Positions 26,952 to 35,945 of a stretch of 64,000 bases of DNA are shown here, in pieces (positions within the stretch are counted from its first letter, which is position 1; every line of letters begins with the position of its first letter). The notes below the pieces were generated by a model. The model ran no database searches and had not been told where the DNA came from. It was given only the letters and a program-made list of their open reading frames with translations. Position numbers and translations under genes: made by a program. Source of the DNA: Planctomycetota bacterium (GTDB lineage: Bacteria > Planctomycetota > J058); the NCBI GenBank assembly GCA_019636275.1, contig JAHBXY010000015.1, forward strand, positions 1 through 64,000, read 5' to 3'.

Positions 26952-29900
26952 CGCGCCTCGCCGACCTCCCCCTCGCGCGCCCCGTCGGCACGGCCATGCT
27001 GCTCGTGTCGCTCGTGGTCCTCGGCGCCGTGGCCACGGTCGAGCTGCCGCTGGGGTTCGTCCCGGTGCTCGACGAGCCGCAAGTGAACGTGGACGCGCCC
27101 TTCCCCGGCGCGCACCCGCTCGAGGCCCTGCGCGAGGTCGGCAAGCCGATCGAGGAGGAGGTGGCGCAGATCCCGGGTGTCCGGGGCGTCTCGACGACCG
27201 CGTCGGCCGGCCACGTGCGCGTCGAGGTGAACTTCGAGTACGAGGCGGCGCTGGCCTTCAAGCGCCTCGAGGTGCGCGACGCCGTGGCGCGCGCGCGCGA
27301 CCGCTTCCCGGCGGGCGTCGGCCACGTGCGGGTCGAGGGCGACACGGGCCCGCTGGGCGGGCGGGCGATCCTGCAGGGGCGCGTCGGCGCCGAGCGCGAC
27401 CTGTCGCAGGCCTGGGACCTCCTCGAGCACCACCTGCGGCGCCCGCTCGAGCGCACGCGCGGCGTGGCGCGCGTGGCGCTCTACGGCGTCGAGCCGCCGC
27501 GCGTGCGGATCGACCTCGACCTCCGGGCGCTCCGCCGCCACGGCCTGGATCCGGGCGGCGTCCTTCGCGGCCTCGATGCGCAGAACGCCGACCTCGACCT
27601 GGGCGCCGTGCGCGACGAGCGCCTGCGCCACGACGTGCGCCTGGCCGCGCGCTTCACCAGCCTGGCGCAGGTGCGCGCGCACCGCCTGCCGGGCGGCCTC
27701 AGCCTGTCGGACGTGGCCGAGGTCACGCTGGCGCCGCCGCGCCTCGACTACGGGCGCCACCTCGACGGGCGCTACGCGATCGGCCTCGACGTGTTCAAGG
27801 AGCCCGGGGCCAACACGGTCGAGACGGTCGACCGTGTGCTCGCGCGCCTCGAGGAGGTGCGGGCCGACCCGGCCCTGCGCGGGCTCTCGGTGCTCGTGTG
27901 GCAGGACGCGGGCGAGGAGATCCGCCGCTCGCTGCGCGGGCTGCTCGAGGCCGGGCTCCAGGGCGCGCTCCTGGCCGTCGTGATCCTGTACCTGTTCCTG
28001 CGCCGCGCCGGGCCGACGCTGATCGTGGCCGCGGCGATCCCGGGCTCGCTCCTGGTCACCTGCGGGGCCATGCTCGCGCTCGGGCTCGAGCTGAACGTGC
28101 TCACCATGCTCGGGCTCATGCTCGGCGTGGGCATGCTCGTCGACAACGCCGTCGTCGTCATGGAGAGCATCCACCGCCTGCAGCGGGAGGGCGTCGCGCC
28201 GGCCGAGGCCGCCCGGCGCGGCCTCGCCGAGGTGCTCCTGGCCGTGCTCGCCTCGACGGCGACGACGGTGATCGTGTGGTCTTGGGTGCTCGTCGCGCCG
28301 CCCGGGCCGCTGGTCTTCTACCTGGGCGGCGTCGCGGTCACGATCTGCCTGGCGGTCGCCGCGTCGCTCCTCGTGTCGGTCACGTTCATCCCGCTCCTGG
28401 CCGGGCGCGTGCGCGCGGCCGCCGCGGGGGCCCGCGAGGGCTCGCTCGAGCGCGTGACGGCGGCCTACCGCTGGCTCCTCGGCTGGACCCTGCGCCGCCG
28501 CGCCGCAACGCTGGCGGCCCTCCTGCTCCTGGCCGGCAGCGCGGCCGTACCGCTGGCGCGGATCGAGAAGACCGGCGACCCGCGCACGCGCCAGCGCGCC
28601 GTGGCGATCCACTACTCGGTCGCCGACGCCGCCACGCGCGAGGCGCTCGAGGCGCACGTCGACGCGGTCGAGGGCTGGCTGATGTCCCGCCGCCACGAGC
28701 TCGAGTTCGAGAGCCTCTACTCGTGGTACAGCGAGAGCGGCGGGACCTTCACCTGGGTCTACCTGCCGCAGGCGCGGGCCACGGCGGCGAACCTGCAGCG
28801 GCTGCGGGCGGCCCTGCGCGCGGGGCTGCCGCGGCTGGCCGGGGTGAAGCTCGAGGTGGGCGACCGCCTGTGGGGCCGCCGGCGCGGCGCGGACGACGCG
28901 CGGCGCGTGCCGGTGGCCCTGCACGGCGAGGACCCCGAGTTCCTGGCCGCGCTGGGCGCGCGGGTCGAGGAGCGCCTACGCGGCGTCGAGGGCGTGGTGC
29001 AGGTCAGCGGCCCCGGCCGCGGCGGGTCGCGCGAGCTCACGGTCCAGGTCGACCCCGCCCGCTGCCGCGCGCTGGGCCTCACGCCCGAGGACGTCGGGCA
29101 GGTGGTGCGCTTCGCCCTGCGCGGACAGCCGCTGCGCCGCCTCCTCGGGCCGAAGGGCGAGCTGGAGATGGTCACGGGCGTGCCGGAGGAGGGCGGCGTG
29201 TCGCCGGCCGACCTCCTGCAGCTCCCGATCCCGCGGGCGAGCGGGGACGTCGTCCTGCTCTCGTCGGTGGCCGACGTGGGCCTCGGCCGCACGCCCGAGC
29301 GGATCGTGCGCCAGGACCGCGTGACGACCGTGTGGGTCGAGGTCGAGGTCGACCCGTCGCTGACCACCGACGCGGCGCAGGCGCGCATCGACGCGGCGCT
29401 GGCCGGGCTCGCCCTGCCCGAGGGCTACCGGCGCGGCTGGGGCGCCTGGGGACGCGACCGCGACGAGACGCTCGAGACCATGGCCCGCGGCGTGGCCCTG
29501 GCGCTGCTCGTGGTCCTCATGCTCATGGCCGCGCTGTTCGAGTCGTTCACGCAGCCGCTGGCGATCCTGATCACGCTGCCGCTGGCCTTCTCCGGCGCGT
29601 TCTGGAGCCTGTGGCTGGGCGGCTACGACCTCGACGCCGTGGCGTTCATCGGCGTGATCGTGCTCGTCGGCATCGTCGTGAACAACGGGATCGTCATGGT
29701 CGACCGCGTCAACGCCCTGCGCGCCGAGGGGGTCGACCGCGTCGAGGCGGTGCTCGCCGGCTGCGCCACGCGCCTGCGCCCGGTGCTGATGACCGCGATC
29801 ACGACGATCGTCGGCCTGATCCCGCTCGTCTTCTCGGCCTCGACGGTCGCCGGCGCGTTCATCGACTCGCTGGCCGTGGCCGTGATCGGCGGCCTCGCCA

Positions 29901-30052
29901 CGTCGACCGTGTTCACGCTCGTCGGCCTGCCCGTGTGGTACACGCTCGTCGAGGACGTGGGCGCCGTCGTCCGCGGCGCCCTCCCGCGCCTCCGGCCCGG
30001 CCGGGCCCGCTTCCCGCGCGACCGGGTGTGCGTCGACGGCGACGACGCCTGA
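26948..30052 (+). CDS. RND-family efflux transporter permease (second of two)
   Basis: A 1034-residue RND permease. The start is a GTG overlapping the C45 gene stop. Seen motifs: 'RPVGTAMLLVSLVVLGAVA', 'LPLGFVPVLDEPQVNVDAPF', TM4 'LGVGMLVDNAVVVMESIHR' (Asp-Asn in place of Asp-Asp), and the second-half 'VGIVVNNGIVMVDRVNAL'. It is clearly diverged from the first RND in this operon, so it is not a recent duplicate. There is no second adaptor gene, suggesting that both permeases share one adaptor or form a mixed pump. The stop at 30052 ends the operon. Confidence 0.93.
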   Translation: MTRLADLPLARPVGTAMLLVSLVVLGAVATVELPLGFVPVLDEPQVNVDAPFPGAHPLEALREVGKPIEEEVAQIPGVRGVSTTASAGHVRVEVNFEYEAALAFKRLEVRDAVARARDRFPAGVGHVRVEGDTGPLGGRAILQGRVGAERDLSQAWDLLEHHLRRPLERTRGVARVALYGVEPPRVRIDLDLRALRRHGLDPGGVLRGLDAQNADLDLGAVRDERLRHDVRLAARFTSLAQVRAHRLPGGLSLSDVAEVTLAPPRLDYGRHLDGRYAIGLDVFKEPGANTVETVDRVLARLEEVRADPALRGLSVLVWQDAGEEIRRSLRGLLEAGLQGALLAVVILYLFLRRAGPTLIVAAAIPGSLLVTCGAMLALGLELNVLTMLGLMLGVGMLVDNAVVVMESIHRLQREGVAPAEAARRGLAEVLLAVLASTATTVIVWSWVLVAPPGPLVFYLGGVAVTICLAVAASLLVSVTFIPLLAGRVRAAAAGAREGSLERVTAAYRWLLGWTLRRRAATLAALLLLAGSAAVPLARIEKTGDPRTRQRAVAIHYSVADAATREALEAHVDAVEGWLMSRRHELEFESLYSWYSESGGTFTWVYLPQARATAANLQRLRAALRAGLPRLAGVKLEVGDRLWGRRRGADDARRVPVALHGEDPEFLAALGARVEERLRGVEGVVQVSGPGRGGSRELTVQVDPARCRALGLTPEDVGQVVRFALRGQPLRRLLGPKGELEMVTGVPEEGGVSPADLLQLPIPRASGDVVLLSSVADVGLGRTPERIVRQDRVTTVWVEVEVDPSLTTDAAQARIDAALAGLALPEGYRRGWGAWGRDRDETLETMARGVALALLVVLMLMAALFESFTQPLAILITLPLAFSGAFWSLWLGGYDLDAVAFIGVIVLVGIVVNNGIVMVDRVNALRAEGVDRVEAVLAGCATRLRPVLMTAITTIVGLIPLVFSASTVAGAFIDSLAVAVIGGLATSTVFTLVGLPVWYTLVEDVGAVVRGALPRLRPGRARFPRDRVCVDGDDA

Positions 30053-30103
30053 CCTCGTCCCTGGCCGGTGGTCAGGCCCTCCGCGCCTCGTCAGACTCCA
30101 CGC

Positions 30104-30730
30104 ATGGACCAGGCCCGCCTCGCCATCGAGGTGCAGCATCCGCGCTGCCCGTTCTGCCGCGACGCGGTGCTGCCGGGTGACGAGAAGGTCGCCTGCAGCG
30201 CGTGCATGGGCTGGACGCACGCGGTCTGCTTCGAGGAGACGCATCGACGCTGCGGCGCATGCGGAGGCGGCGCCGCAGCGCCGGCGGCGTCCGCGGCCAG
30301 CGGCACCGCGCCGGCGGGCGAGGCTGCGCGCCCGCTCGCCGAGCGCTGGCGCCGCCTGGACTCCCGCTGGCGCGACGCGCGGCAGGGGACCCCCGTCGCG
30401 CCGGCCCTGATCGCGAAGACGGTCCTCGCGGTCCTTGCCGTCGCCCTCGTGATCGCGCTGTTGGCCCTGCCGCTCGAGACGATCTCGGGCGTCCTCGCGG
30501 GCGTGCTCGTCGTCCTCGCCCTCCTCTTCGCGCACCGGCGCCGGCTGACGGAGCGCCCCTCGTGGCTGCGTCTCGCCAGGCGGACCCCGCGGCCCGCGGC
30601 GGAGCCCGCGACGTCGGAGGGTAAGGGGAAGGAGGGCGCCTGGAAGAAGGACGGCGGTCCGGCCGGTCCCCTGCCGCGCCCGCTGGACGAGGAGCCGCCG
30701 CCGAGCTCGTCGTCACCGGGCCACGGCTGA
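30104..30730 (+). CDS. Prokaryotic RING-finger membrane protein
   Basis: A 208-residue protein. Residues 12-55 hold a treble-clef/RING-like zinc site: 'CPFCRDAVLPGDEKVACSAC', then His-Ala-Val-Cys and 'HRRCGACGG'. This matches the prokaryotic RING family 1 pattern found mostly in Planctomycetes and similar phyla. Two hydrophobic segments follow (about 106-128 and 130-146) and the C-terminal tail is charged and Pro-rich. The zinc head would face the cytoplasm. Such domains have been proposed to act in ubiquitin-like or membrane-stress systems, but no such partner lies next to it. The start at 30104 is the first ATG before the zinc motif. Confidence 0.78.
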   Translation: MDQARLAIEVQHPRCPFCRDAVLPGDEKVACSACMGWTHAVCFEETHRRCGACGGGAAAPAASAASGTAPAGEAARPLAERWRRLDSRWRDARQGTPVAPALIAKTVLAVLAVALVIALLALPLETISGVLAGVLVVLALLFAHRRRLTERPSWLRLARRTPRPAAEPATSEGKGKEGAWKKDGGPAGPLPRPLDEEPPPSSSSPGHG

Positions 30731-30747
30731 GGGAAAGCAGGTCGCGG

Positions 30748-32358
30748 TCAGAAGATCGGGTCGAAGCCGATCGTCCCCTGCAGGGTGCGCAGGAGGCGCC
30801 ACCAGGCGGCGAGGCGCGGCCAGTCGTCGGGGTCGGTGTGGTCGCGGGGCCCGAAGAGCACCACCGGCGCGCCGTCGGGGCCGCGCACCACCTGCCCGTC
30901 GGCGTCGCGGAGGAGCCGGTACTCGTGGGTCTGCGGCGCGCCGGCCGCGATCCAGGCCTCGATCGGCTCGGCGACGCGGGCGGCCAGGCGGCGCGACCAG
31001 GCGACGACGGCCACCTCGCCGTTGACGTGCATGCTCACCGGGTCGAGGTTGTAGGTGCTGACGACGGCCACCTGCCCGTCGAAGGTCGCCGTCTTGCCGT
31101 GCACGTTGTGGCCGTCGCCGCGCACGAACAGGCGCAGGTGGGGCACGCGCGCCAGGATCTCGGGCCACTGCTCCATGAAGAAGGCCTGGCTCACGGCGTT
31201 GTCGGACGAGGTGGCGCTGTTGGTGATGATCGTGATGCGCACGCCGCGGGCGCCGGCGGCGGCGAGCTCCTCCACGGCCGCGTCGGACAGGACCAGGTAG
31301 GGGCTCTGGATCAGCACCTCACGGCGCGCGCTCGCGAGCAGGCGCCGCAGCCCCTCGGTCACGGGGTCGACCTCGCCGACGGGGCGGGGCGAGCTGTCGA
31401 GCACCCGCACGGGGGCGCGCACGGCCGACGGCCGGGCGCGGGTGAGCCCGCCCAGGAGGCCCGGGTGCTCGCGGTGCAGGCGCTGCACCCAGGGGGCGGC
31501 GCGGGGGTCGAGCAGGGCCGGGGTGGGATCCCCGCGCAGCCAGGCGTCCATCGCGCGGTAGGCGCCCAGGAGCTCGTCGCGCTGGGCGGCCAGGTTCACC
31601 GCGTCGGGGAGCACCGGCTCGGCCGCGCCGGCCCCCCACTCCGCGCGAAAGGCGCGCTCGAGCTTGAGGGCCGTGGCCCGGCCCTCGATCACGAGGTCGA
31701 CGTCCTTGAACGCGTCGGGCGTGGTGGCCGGGTCGGCGAAGTACTCGGCCGACACGTTGCGCCCGCCGACCATCGAGCGCGCGCGGTCGACGAGGAGCAG
31801 CTTGTCGTGCTCGCTGGCGATCGCCGCCACGGGGCTGAGCCACAGGACCGCCTGCGCCACGCGGGCCGGCAGCGGCCGGTAGATGCGCACGTCGATCCCC
31901 GCCCCGGCCAGCTCGTCGAGGTAGTCCTCCTCGAAGGGCGAGCGGCCCATCTTCGTCCCGTGGGCGTCGACGAGCAGGCGCACCCGCGCCCCCTGCTCGG
32001 CCCGGAGCAGCAGGTGGCCGAGGAAGGAGAGGCCGAAGACGTCGTCGCGGACGATGAACGACGCGACGTCGACGCGCTCGCGCGCGGAGGAGAGGAGGCG
32101 CCAGCGCTCGACCCAGGCCTCCTGGTTGTCGTCGAGCAGGCGCAGGCGCGGGGCCGGGCCGTCGGGCGCGGGGAAGCCGTCGAAGGTGGCCCGGAGGCTC
32201 ATGCCGGGCGACCACGGGCCCAGGTCCTCGACCCGCGCGCGGTCGGCGTCGGTCGTCCAGGGAGCCGTGGCCCAGCGGGAGAGCGAGGTCCCCGCCGTCA
32301 CGCCGAGCGCCGCCCCCCCGGCCACCAGGAAGGTGGCGAGAGCAGTGCGTGGCCTCAT
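30748..32358 (-). CDS. Phospholipase D-like/cardiolipin-synthase-like protein
   Basis: A 536-residue protein with an N-terminal hydrophobic signal or anchor (TALATFLVAGGAALGVTAG). It has two HKD motifs: 'SEHDKLLLVDRARSMVGGRN' near residue 182 and 'NVHGKTATFDGQVAVVSTYN' near residue 430. Each has the His, Lys and following Asp/Gly-Ser-type residues expected for PLD enzymes. The order and spacing fit periplasmic PLD/YmdC-type proteins more than membrane cardiolipin synthase ClsA. It converges on the RING gene with only 17 bases between stops. It probably hydrolyses or transphosphatidylates phospholipids. Confidence 0.88.
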   Translation of the reverse strand: MRPRTALATFLVAGGAALGVTAGTSLSRWATAPWTTDADRARVEDLGPWSPGMSLRATFDGFPAPDGPAPRLRLLDDNQEAWVERWRLLSSARERVDVASFIVRDDVFGLSFLGHLLLRAEQGARVRLLVDAHGTKMGRSPFEEDYLDELAGAGIDVRIYRPLPARVAQAVLWLSPVAAIASEHDKLLLVDRARSMVGGRNVSAEYFADPATTPDAFKDVDLVIEGRATALKLERAFRAEWGAGAAEPVLPDAVNLAAQRDELLGAYRAMDAWLRGDPTPALLDPRAAPWVQRLHREHPGLLGGLTRARPSAVRAPVRVLDSSPRPVGEVDPVTEGLRRLLASARREVLIQSPYLVLSDAAVEELAAAGARGVRITIITNSATSSDNAVSQAFFMEQWPEILARVPHLRLFVRGDGHNVHGKTATFDGQVAVVSTYNLDPVSMHVNGEVAVVAWSRRLAARVAEPIEAWIAAGAPQTHEYRLLRDADGQVVRGPDGAPVVLFGPRDHTDPDDWPRLAAWWRLLRTLQGTIGFDPIF

Positions 32359-32518
32359 GCCTCGATGCTAAGCGCTCGGCGCGCCGGGGCCAGGTCCGCG
32401 CCCTCAACGTCCGCCCACCCGTCCGCTTGGGCGACGGGTCACGCGCGGCTCAGACCGCACGAAGCCATCGCCGCTCGCCCGCGAGTCCTGGTGACCCGCC
32501 TCGATCGAAGCAGCACGT

Positions 32519-32640
32519 GAGGCGAGGCCGCGGAGGCTGAGGCGAGGCGGCGCGCGCGCGGGCGACGACGTATCGGCATACTTCGAGCCCGCGCGCGCGC
32601 CGCCCCGCCCAGCATCCGCGGCCGCAGCCGTCGAGCACAC
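32519..32640 (-). repeat. Long hairpin repeat family, copy A
   Basis: Core 32526-32623 folds into a stem of about 37 pairs (left arm GGCCGCGGAGGCTGAGGCG..., right arm its near-complement ending CCGCGGCC) around a 25-base loop. It starts 2 bases behind the stop of the leftward alpha/beta hydrolase gene, so it would be the 3' untranslated part of that mRNA. It shares with copies B and C a G/A mismatch, an unpaired A and the flank GCAGCCGTCGA. Confidence 0.75.
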
Positions 32641-32641
32641 A

Positions 32642-33766
32642 TCAAGGGGTGCGGTCGCCCAGACAGTGCGCGACCCAGGCGCCGAGCCGCTCCTCGTAGT
32701 CGGGCGGGAAGGCGTGCTCGTCCATCCCCTCGTAGGCGTGGGCGTCGACGCGCGCGCCGAGGCGGCGCAGGGAGCGGGTCACCTCGTCCGCCCGGTCGAC
32801 GTTCTCGGGCTCCTCGGAGGCGCCGACGCGCACGACGAAGCCGCGGCCGGCGTGGGCCTCGGCGGCCGCGACCTGCTCGAGGCGCGACGCCTCGCGCGAG
32901 CCCGGCGAGAGGACGATCGCCCCGGCGAAGGTGGCCGGGTCGCGCGCGGCGACCTCGGCCGCGACCTGCGCCCCCTGCGAGAAGCCGACGAGGACCACCC
33001 GCCCCGGCGCGATCGTCACGCGGTCGGCGACCGCCGCCAGGGCCTGCTTCACCCGGTCCGCGTCGCGCGCCGGGTCCTCGCTCCAGGCGTAGGCGCGCGG
33101 CCCGAGCGGCGTCGTGCCGCTCACGCCGACGAAGGCCACGCCCAGGCGGTCGGCGAGCTTCTGGTAGTCGTCCGGGTCGGCGAAGTCGCGCGGATGGGCG
33201 CCGAGGCCGTGAAGGCCGACGACCGCCGTGAGCGGCCGCCCCGGCGCGTAGCCGGCCGGGACGACGAGCAGCGTCTCGGACCGGCCGCTCCGCTCCCAGT
33301 AGGCGTTGCAGTCGTCGAGGAAGTTGGCCACCTCCTCCCAGCGCCGGTCGTCGCGCAGGGCCGCGAGGTCCTCGTCCTCGCGCGCCCAGGCGGCGTCGAC
33401 GCCCTCCTCGATGGCCCCCCGCTGCAGCCAGTAGAGGGCGGCGTCCACCTTGCGCGCCAGGGCGTAGAAGCAGGCCAGGTTGTAGTGCCCCTCGCCGCCG
33501 CCCTGCCGGGCGAGGATCGACCAGTGCTGCAGGGCGATCGCCTCGTCGAGGGCCCCCGCCTCGTAGCGCTCGTAGGCGCGCGCGCGCAGGGCCTGGCCGT
33601 CGAGCGTCTTGAGGTCCAGGGCGCCCAGCCGCGCCGGCGGCGCGGGCGGCGCCGGCAGCTCGAGCGGCGGCCGCGGGGGCGGCGCCTCCTTCCTCGGCTG
33701 CTGCGCCTGCGCGGCGGCGGGGAGGGCGAGGAGCAGGGCGAGCGTCGCGGCGAGCGGGCGGGGCAT
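32642..33766 (-). CDS. Secreted alpha/beta hydrolase (esterase/phospholipase-like)
   Basis: A 374-residue exported protein. A signal peptide (RPLAATLALLLALPAAAQAQ) and Pro-rich linker are followed by a short TPR-like helical part (residues about 55-145, with 'EGHYNLACFYALARKVDAAL'). The alpha/beta-hydrolase core begins near residue 175: 'VVGLHGLGAHPRDF' oxyanion region, nucleophile elbow 'LVGFSQGAQVA' (Ser), and a terminal 'DEHAFPPDY' carrying the likely catalytic His. It resembles PHB depolymerase/phospholipase-carboxylesterase types found in Planctomycetes. A GGAGG site precedes the start. Its stop is directly followed by hairpin repeat copy A. Confidence 0.85.
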   Translation of the reverse strand: MPRPLAATLALLLALPAAAQAQQPRKEAPPPRPPLELPAPPAPPARLGALDLKTLDGQALRARAYERYEAGALDEAIALQHWSILARQGGGEGHYNLACFYALARKVDAALYWLQRGAIEEGVDAAWAREDEDLAALRDDRRWEEVANFLDDCNAYWERSGRSETLLVVPAGYAPGRPLTAVVGLHGLGAHPRDFADPDDYQKLADRLGVAFVGVSGTTPLGPRAYAWSEDPARDADRVKQALAAVADRVTIAPGRVVLVGFSQGAQVAAEVAARDPATFAGAIVLSPGSREASRLEQVAAAEAHAGRGFVVRVGASEEPENVDRADEVTRSLRRLGARVDAHAYEGMDEHAFPPDYEERLGAWVAHCLGDRTP

Positions 33767-33817
33767 GGGGCCTCCGGTGGGGGAGGACGATACCAGCCGC
33801 GCCGCTCGCCGGCGCCG

Positions 33818-34969
33818 TCACACCATCGTCGGGCGCGGCACCTCGCGCGGCGGGGCCCCGCGGTAGGCCGCTCGGGGGCGGTAGAGGGCGTGGTCGTCCC
33901 ACAGCTCGAGCGCGTGCGCGCCCCAGCCGAAGGCGCGCGACATGGCGAAGAGCGCCGTGAAGCAGTCGGGCTCGAGGCCGAGGGCCGCGAACACGGCCCC
34001 CTTGTAGAAGTCCACGTTGGCGCGGATCCGCTTGCCCTGGGCCGCGAAGCGCGCGGCCGCGTGGTCGTCGATCGCCGCGAGCGTCTCGAGCACGCGCACG
34101 TGCGCGGGGCCGAGGGCGCGCGCGAGGTCCAGGGCCATCGGCCGCAGGACGAGCGCGCGCGGGTCGACGACGCGGTACTCGCGGTGCCCGAGGCCCATGA
34201 TCTTGTGCTTGCGCGCCAGGGCGGCGTCGACCCAGGCGAGGGCGGCCTCGGGCCCGCCGACCTCGAGCGCCATGCGGTAGGCGGCCTCGTCGGCGCCGCC
34301 GTGGAGCGGCCCATGGAGCGCCGCGACGCCGGCGGCCAGCGACTCGGACAGCGGCGCCAGGGTCGAGGCGACCGTGCGCACGGCGAAGGTCGAGGCGTTG
34401 AAGCCGTGCTCCATCTGCAGCGCCTGCGTGGCGTCGAGCACGGCCACCTCGCGCGCGTCGGGCGCCGCCCCGCGCGTCATGCGCAGGAAGTCGGCGTGGA
34501 GCGGCAGGGCCGGGTCGGGCGCGAGCGGCGCGAGCCCGCGCCGCAGGCGCGTCCACGCGGCGACGACCGTGGGCAGGCGCGCCGCCAAGGCCAGCAGCGC
34601 CGCCCGCTGCGCCGGGCGCGCGCCCAGGCGCGGGCGCTCCTTCGATGCGGCGTCGTCGAGGAGCGGCAGGACCACGGCGAGGACCGTCATCGGGTGCGTG
34701 TCGCGCGGCAGGCGGGCGAGGACGTCCTGCGCCGCCGCCGGCAGGGCGCGGTCGGCGAGGGCCCCCTCCAGGGCGGCCACGTCGGTCGGCCCCGGCAGCT
34801 CGCCGTCGACGACGAGGCCCACGACCTCGAGGAAGCTGGCCCGCTCGACCAGCTCCGCGATCAGGTAGCCCCGGTAGCGCAGCTCGCCGCGCTCGCCGTC
34901 GATCGACGAGATCGCCGTCGCGTCGGCCACCACTCCCGCCATGCCCTTCGTCCAGCTCGCCTCGCTCAT
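33818..34969 (-). CDS. gltA: Citrate synthase (or 2-methylcitrate synthase)
   Basis: A 383-residue enzyme of the short, hexamer-lacking citrate synthase type. It condenses oxaloacetate with acetyl-CoA. 'ISSIDGERGELRYRGYLIAEL' marks the N terminus. The catalytic residues are in 'LHGPLHGGADE' (His), 'KIMGLGHREYRVVDPRA' (His) and 'IRANVDFYKGAVF' (Asp). The start at 34969 has GGAGG upstream; a longer frame adds an unrelated N terminus. A LysR gene is divergent with 85 bases between, holding a dyad. The short type also includes 2-methylcitrate synthase; no prpB/prpD genes are near, so citrate synthase is preferred. Confidence 0.9.
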   Translation of the reverse strand: MSEASWTKGMAGVVADATAISSIDGERGELRYRGYLIAELVERASFLEVVGLVVDGELPGPTDVAALEGALADRALPAAAQDVLARLPRDTHPMTVLAVVLPLLDDAASKERPRLGARPAQRAALLALAARLPTVVAAWTRLRRGLAPLAPDPALPLHADFLRMTRGAAPDAREVAVLDATQALQMEHGFNASTFAVRTVASTLAPLSESLAAGVAALHGPLHGGADEAAYRMALEVGGPEAALAWVDAALARKHKIMGLGHREYRVVDPRALVLRPMALDLARALGPAHVRVLETLAAIDDHAAARFAAQGKRIRANVDFYKGAVFAALGLEPDCFTALFAMSRAFGWGAHALELWDDHALYRPRAAYRGAPPREVPRPTMV

Positions 34970-35017
34970 CGTCGCCTCCACGCCCCGGAGGCTACCGCCG
35001 CCACGTCGAGCAGCGTC

Positions 35018-35040
35018 ATTGAAAGTCATGTACCTTCGAT
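35018..35040. promoter_or_regulatory. Imperfect dyad between citrate synthase and lysR, likely LysR site
   Basis: ATTGAAAG-N7-CCTTCGAT is an inverted repeat matching at 6 of 8 positions per arm. It is AT-rich against the background and lies between the two divergent starts (34969 and 35055). LysR regulators bind such interrupted dyads next to their own genes. Confidence 0.5.
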
Positions 35041-35054
35041 TAGCGTGGCTACTC

Positions 35055-35945
35055 ATGGAGCTGCACGAGCTGCGTCTGTTCAAGGCGGTCGTCGACCAGC
35101 GCGGCTTCGCCCGGGCGGCCGAGACCTCGTTCCTCACCCAGTCGGCCGTGAGCCAGGCGGTGCGGCGCCTCGAGGACGAGCTCAAGGCGCGGCTGCTCAC
35201 GCGCACGCGCCCGCCGGCGCCGACGCCCGCCGGGGCGCGGCTGTACGAGCTGGCGGGCGACCTCCTGGCGCGCGAGGCGGCGGCGCGCCGCGACGTGGAG
35301 GAGATCGCCAAGGGGGGCACCGGCGTGCTGACGCTCGGCGCCTCGCAGGCGCTCTCGCGCGAGGTGCTGCCGGGGCTCGTGCGCGAGTTCCACGCCCGCC
35401 GGCCGCGGGCGGCGGTGCACCTCGAGACGCTCCCCAGCCGCGAGCTCGTGCGCGTCGTGGCCGACGGCCGCCTCGAGCTCGGCCTGGGGCCCTTCCAGAA
35501 ACACATGCCGGGGTTCGAGCGGCGCGCGCTCGGCCAGCAGCGCATGGTGCTCTACGTCGCGCGCCGGGCGCCCTGGCGTCGCGCGCTCGAGCGGCAGGGC
35601 GAGGCCGCCCTGCGCGACGTGCCGCTCGTGACCTCGAGCCTCGACGCGCCTGGCGCCCGCCCGGGCGGCGGGCGCCTGCGCGAGCGCTTCCGCACGGTGT
35701 GGGTGGTGCACAGCATGGACGTGCGCCTCGAGCTGGTGCGCGCCGGGCTGGCCGTGGGCTACCTGCCCGAGTCGACCGTGGCCCTCGCCGCGCGGCCGCG
35801 CGACCTGGTGCCGGTCGCCGGGGTGGACTTCGGCGTGATCCGACGCGACGTGGGGCTGTTCTGGCTGGCCAAGCGGCCGCTGTCGGAGGCGGGACGGGAG
35901 CTGGTCGCGGGCGCGCGGCTCACGACCCCGCCGCGCTCGAGCTGA
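35055..35945 (+). CDS. LysR-family transcriptional regulator
   Basis: A 296-residue regulator. The N-terminal winged helix-turn-helix starts at once from the chosen ATG: 'MELHELRLFKAVVDQRGFAR' and 'LTQSAVSQAVRRLEDEL'. An upstream in-frame ATG would add 38 residues overlapping the promoter and is not used. The effector domain follows (about 90-290). It is divergent from citrate synthase and probably controls that gene. Its 3' end overlaps the 3' end of the convergent membrane protein gene by 26 bases, so antisense effects at the ends are possible. Confidence 0.88.
   Translation: MELHELRLFKAVVDQRGFARAAETSFLTQSAVSQAVRRLEDELKARLLTRTRPPAPTPAGARLYELAGDLLAREAAARRDVEEIAKGGTGVLTLGASQALSREVLPGLVREFHARRPRAAVHLETLPSRELVRVVADGRLELGLGPFQKHMPGFERRALGQQRMVLYVARRAPWRRALERQGEAALRDVPLVTSSLDAPGARPGGGRLRERFRTVWVVHSMDVRLELVRAGLAVGYLPESTVALAARPRDLVPVAGVDFGVIRRDVGLFWLAKRPLSEAGRELVAGARLTTPPRSS

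Noticed and set aside
32519..32640. Hairpin copy A as a short coding gene
   Set aside because: Open frames through it are repeated only because the DNA element is repeated; the arms covary as complements, not as codons.
33818..34969. 2-methylcitrate synthase as the main call
   Set aside because: Possible for the short type, but no propionate catabolism genes are adjacent.
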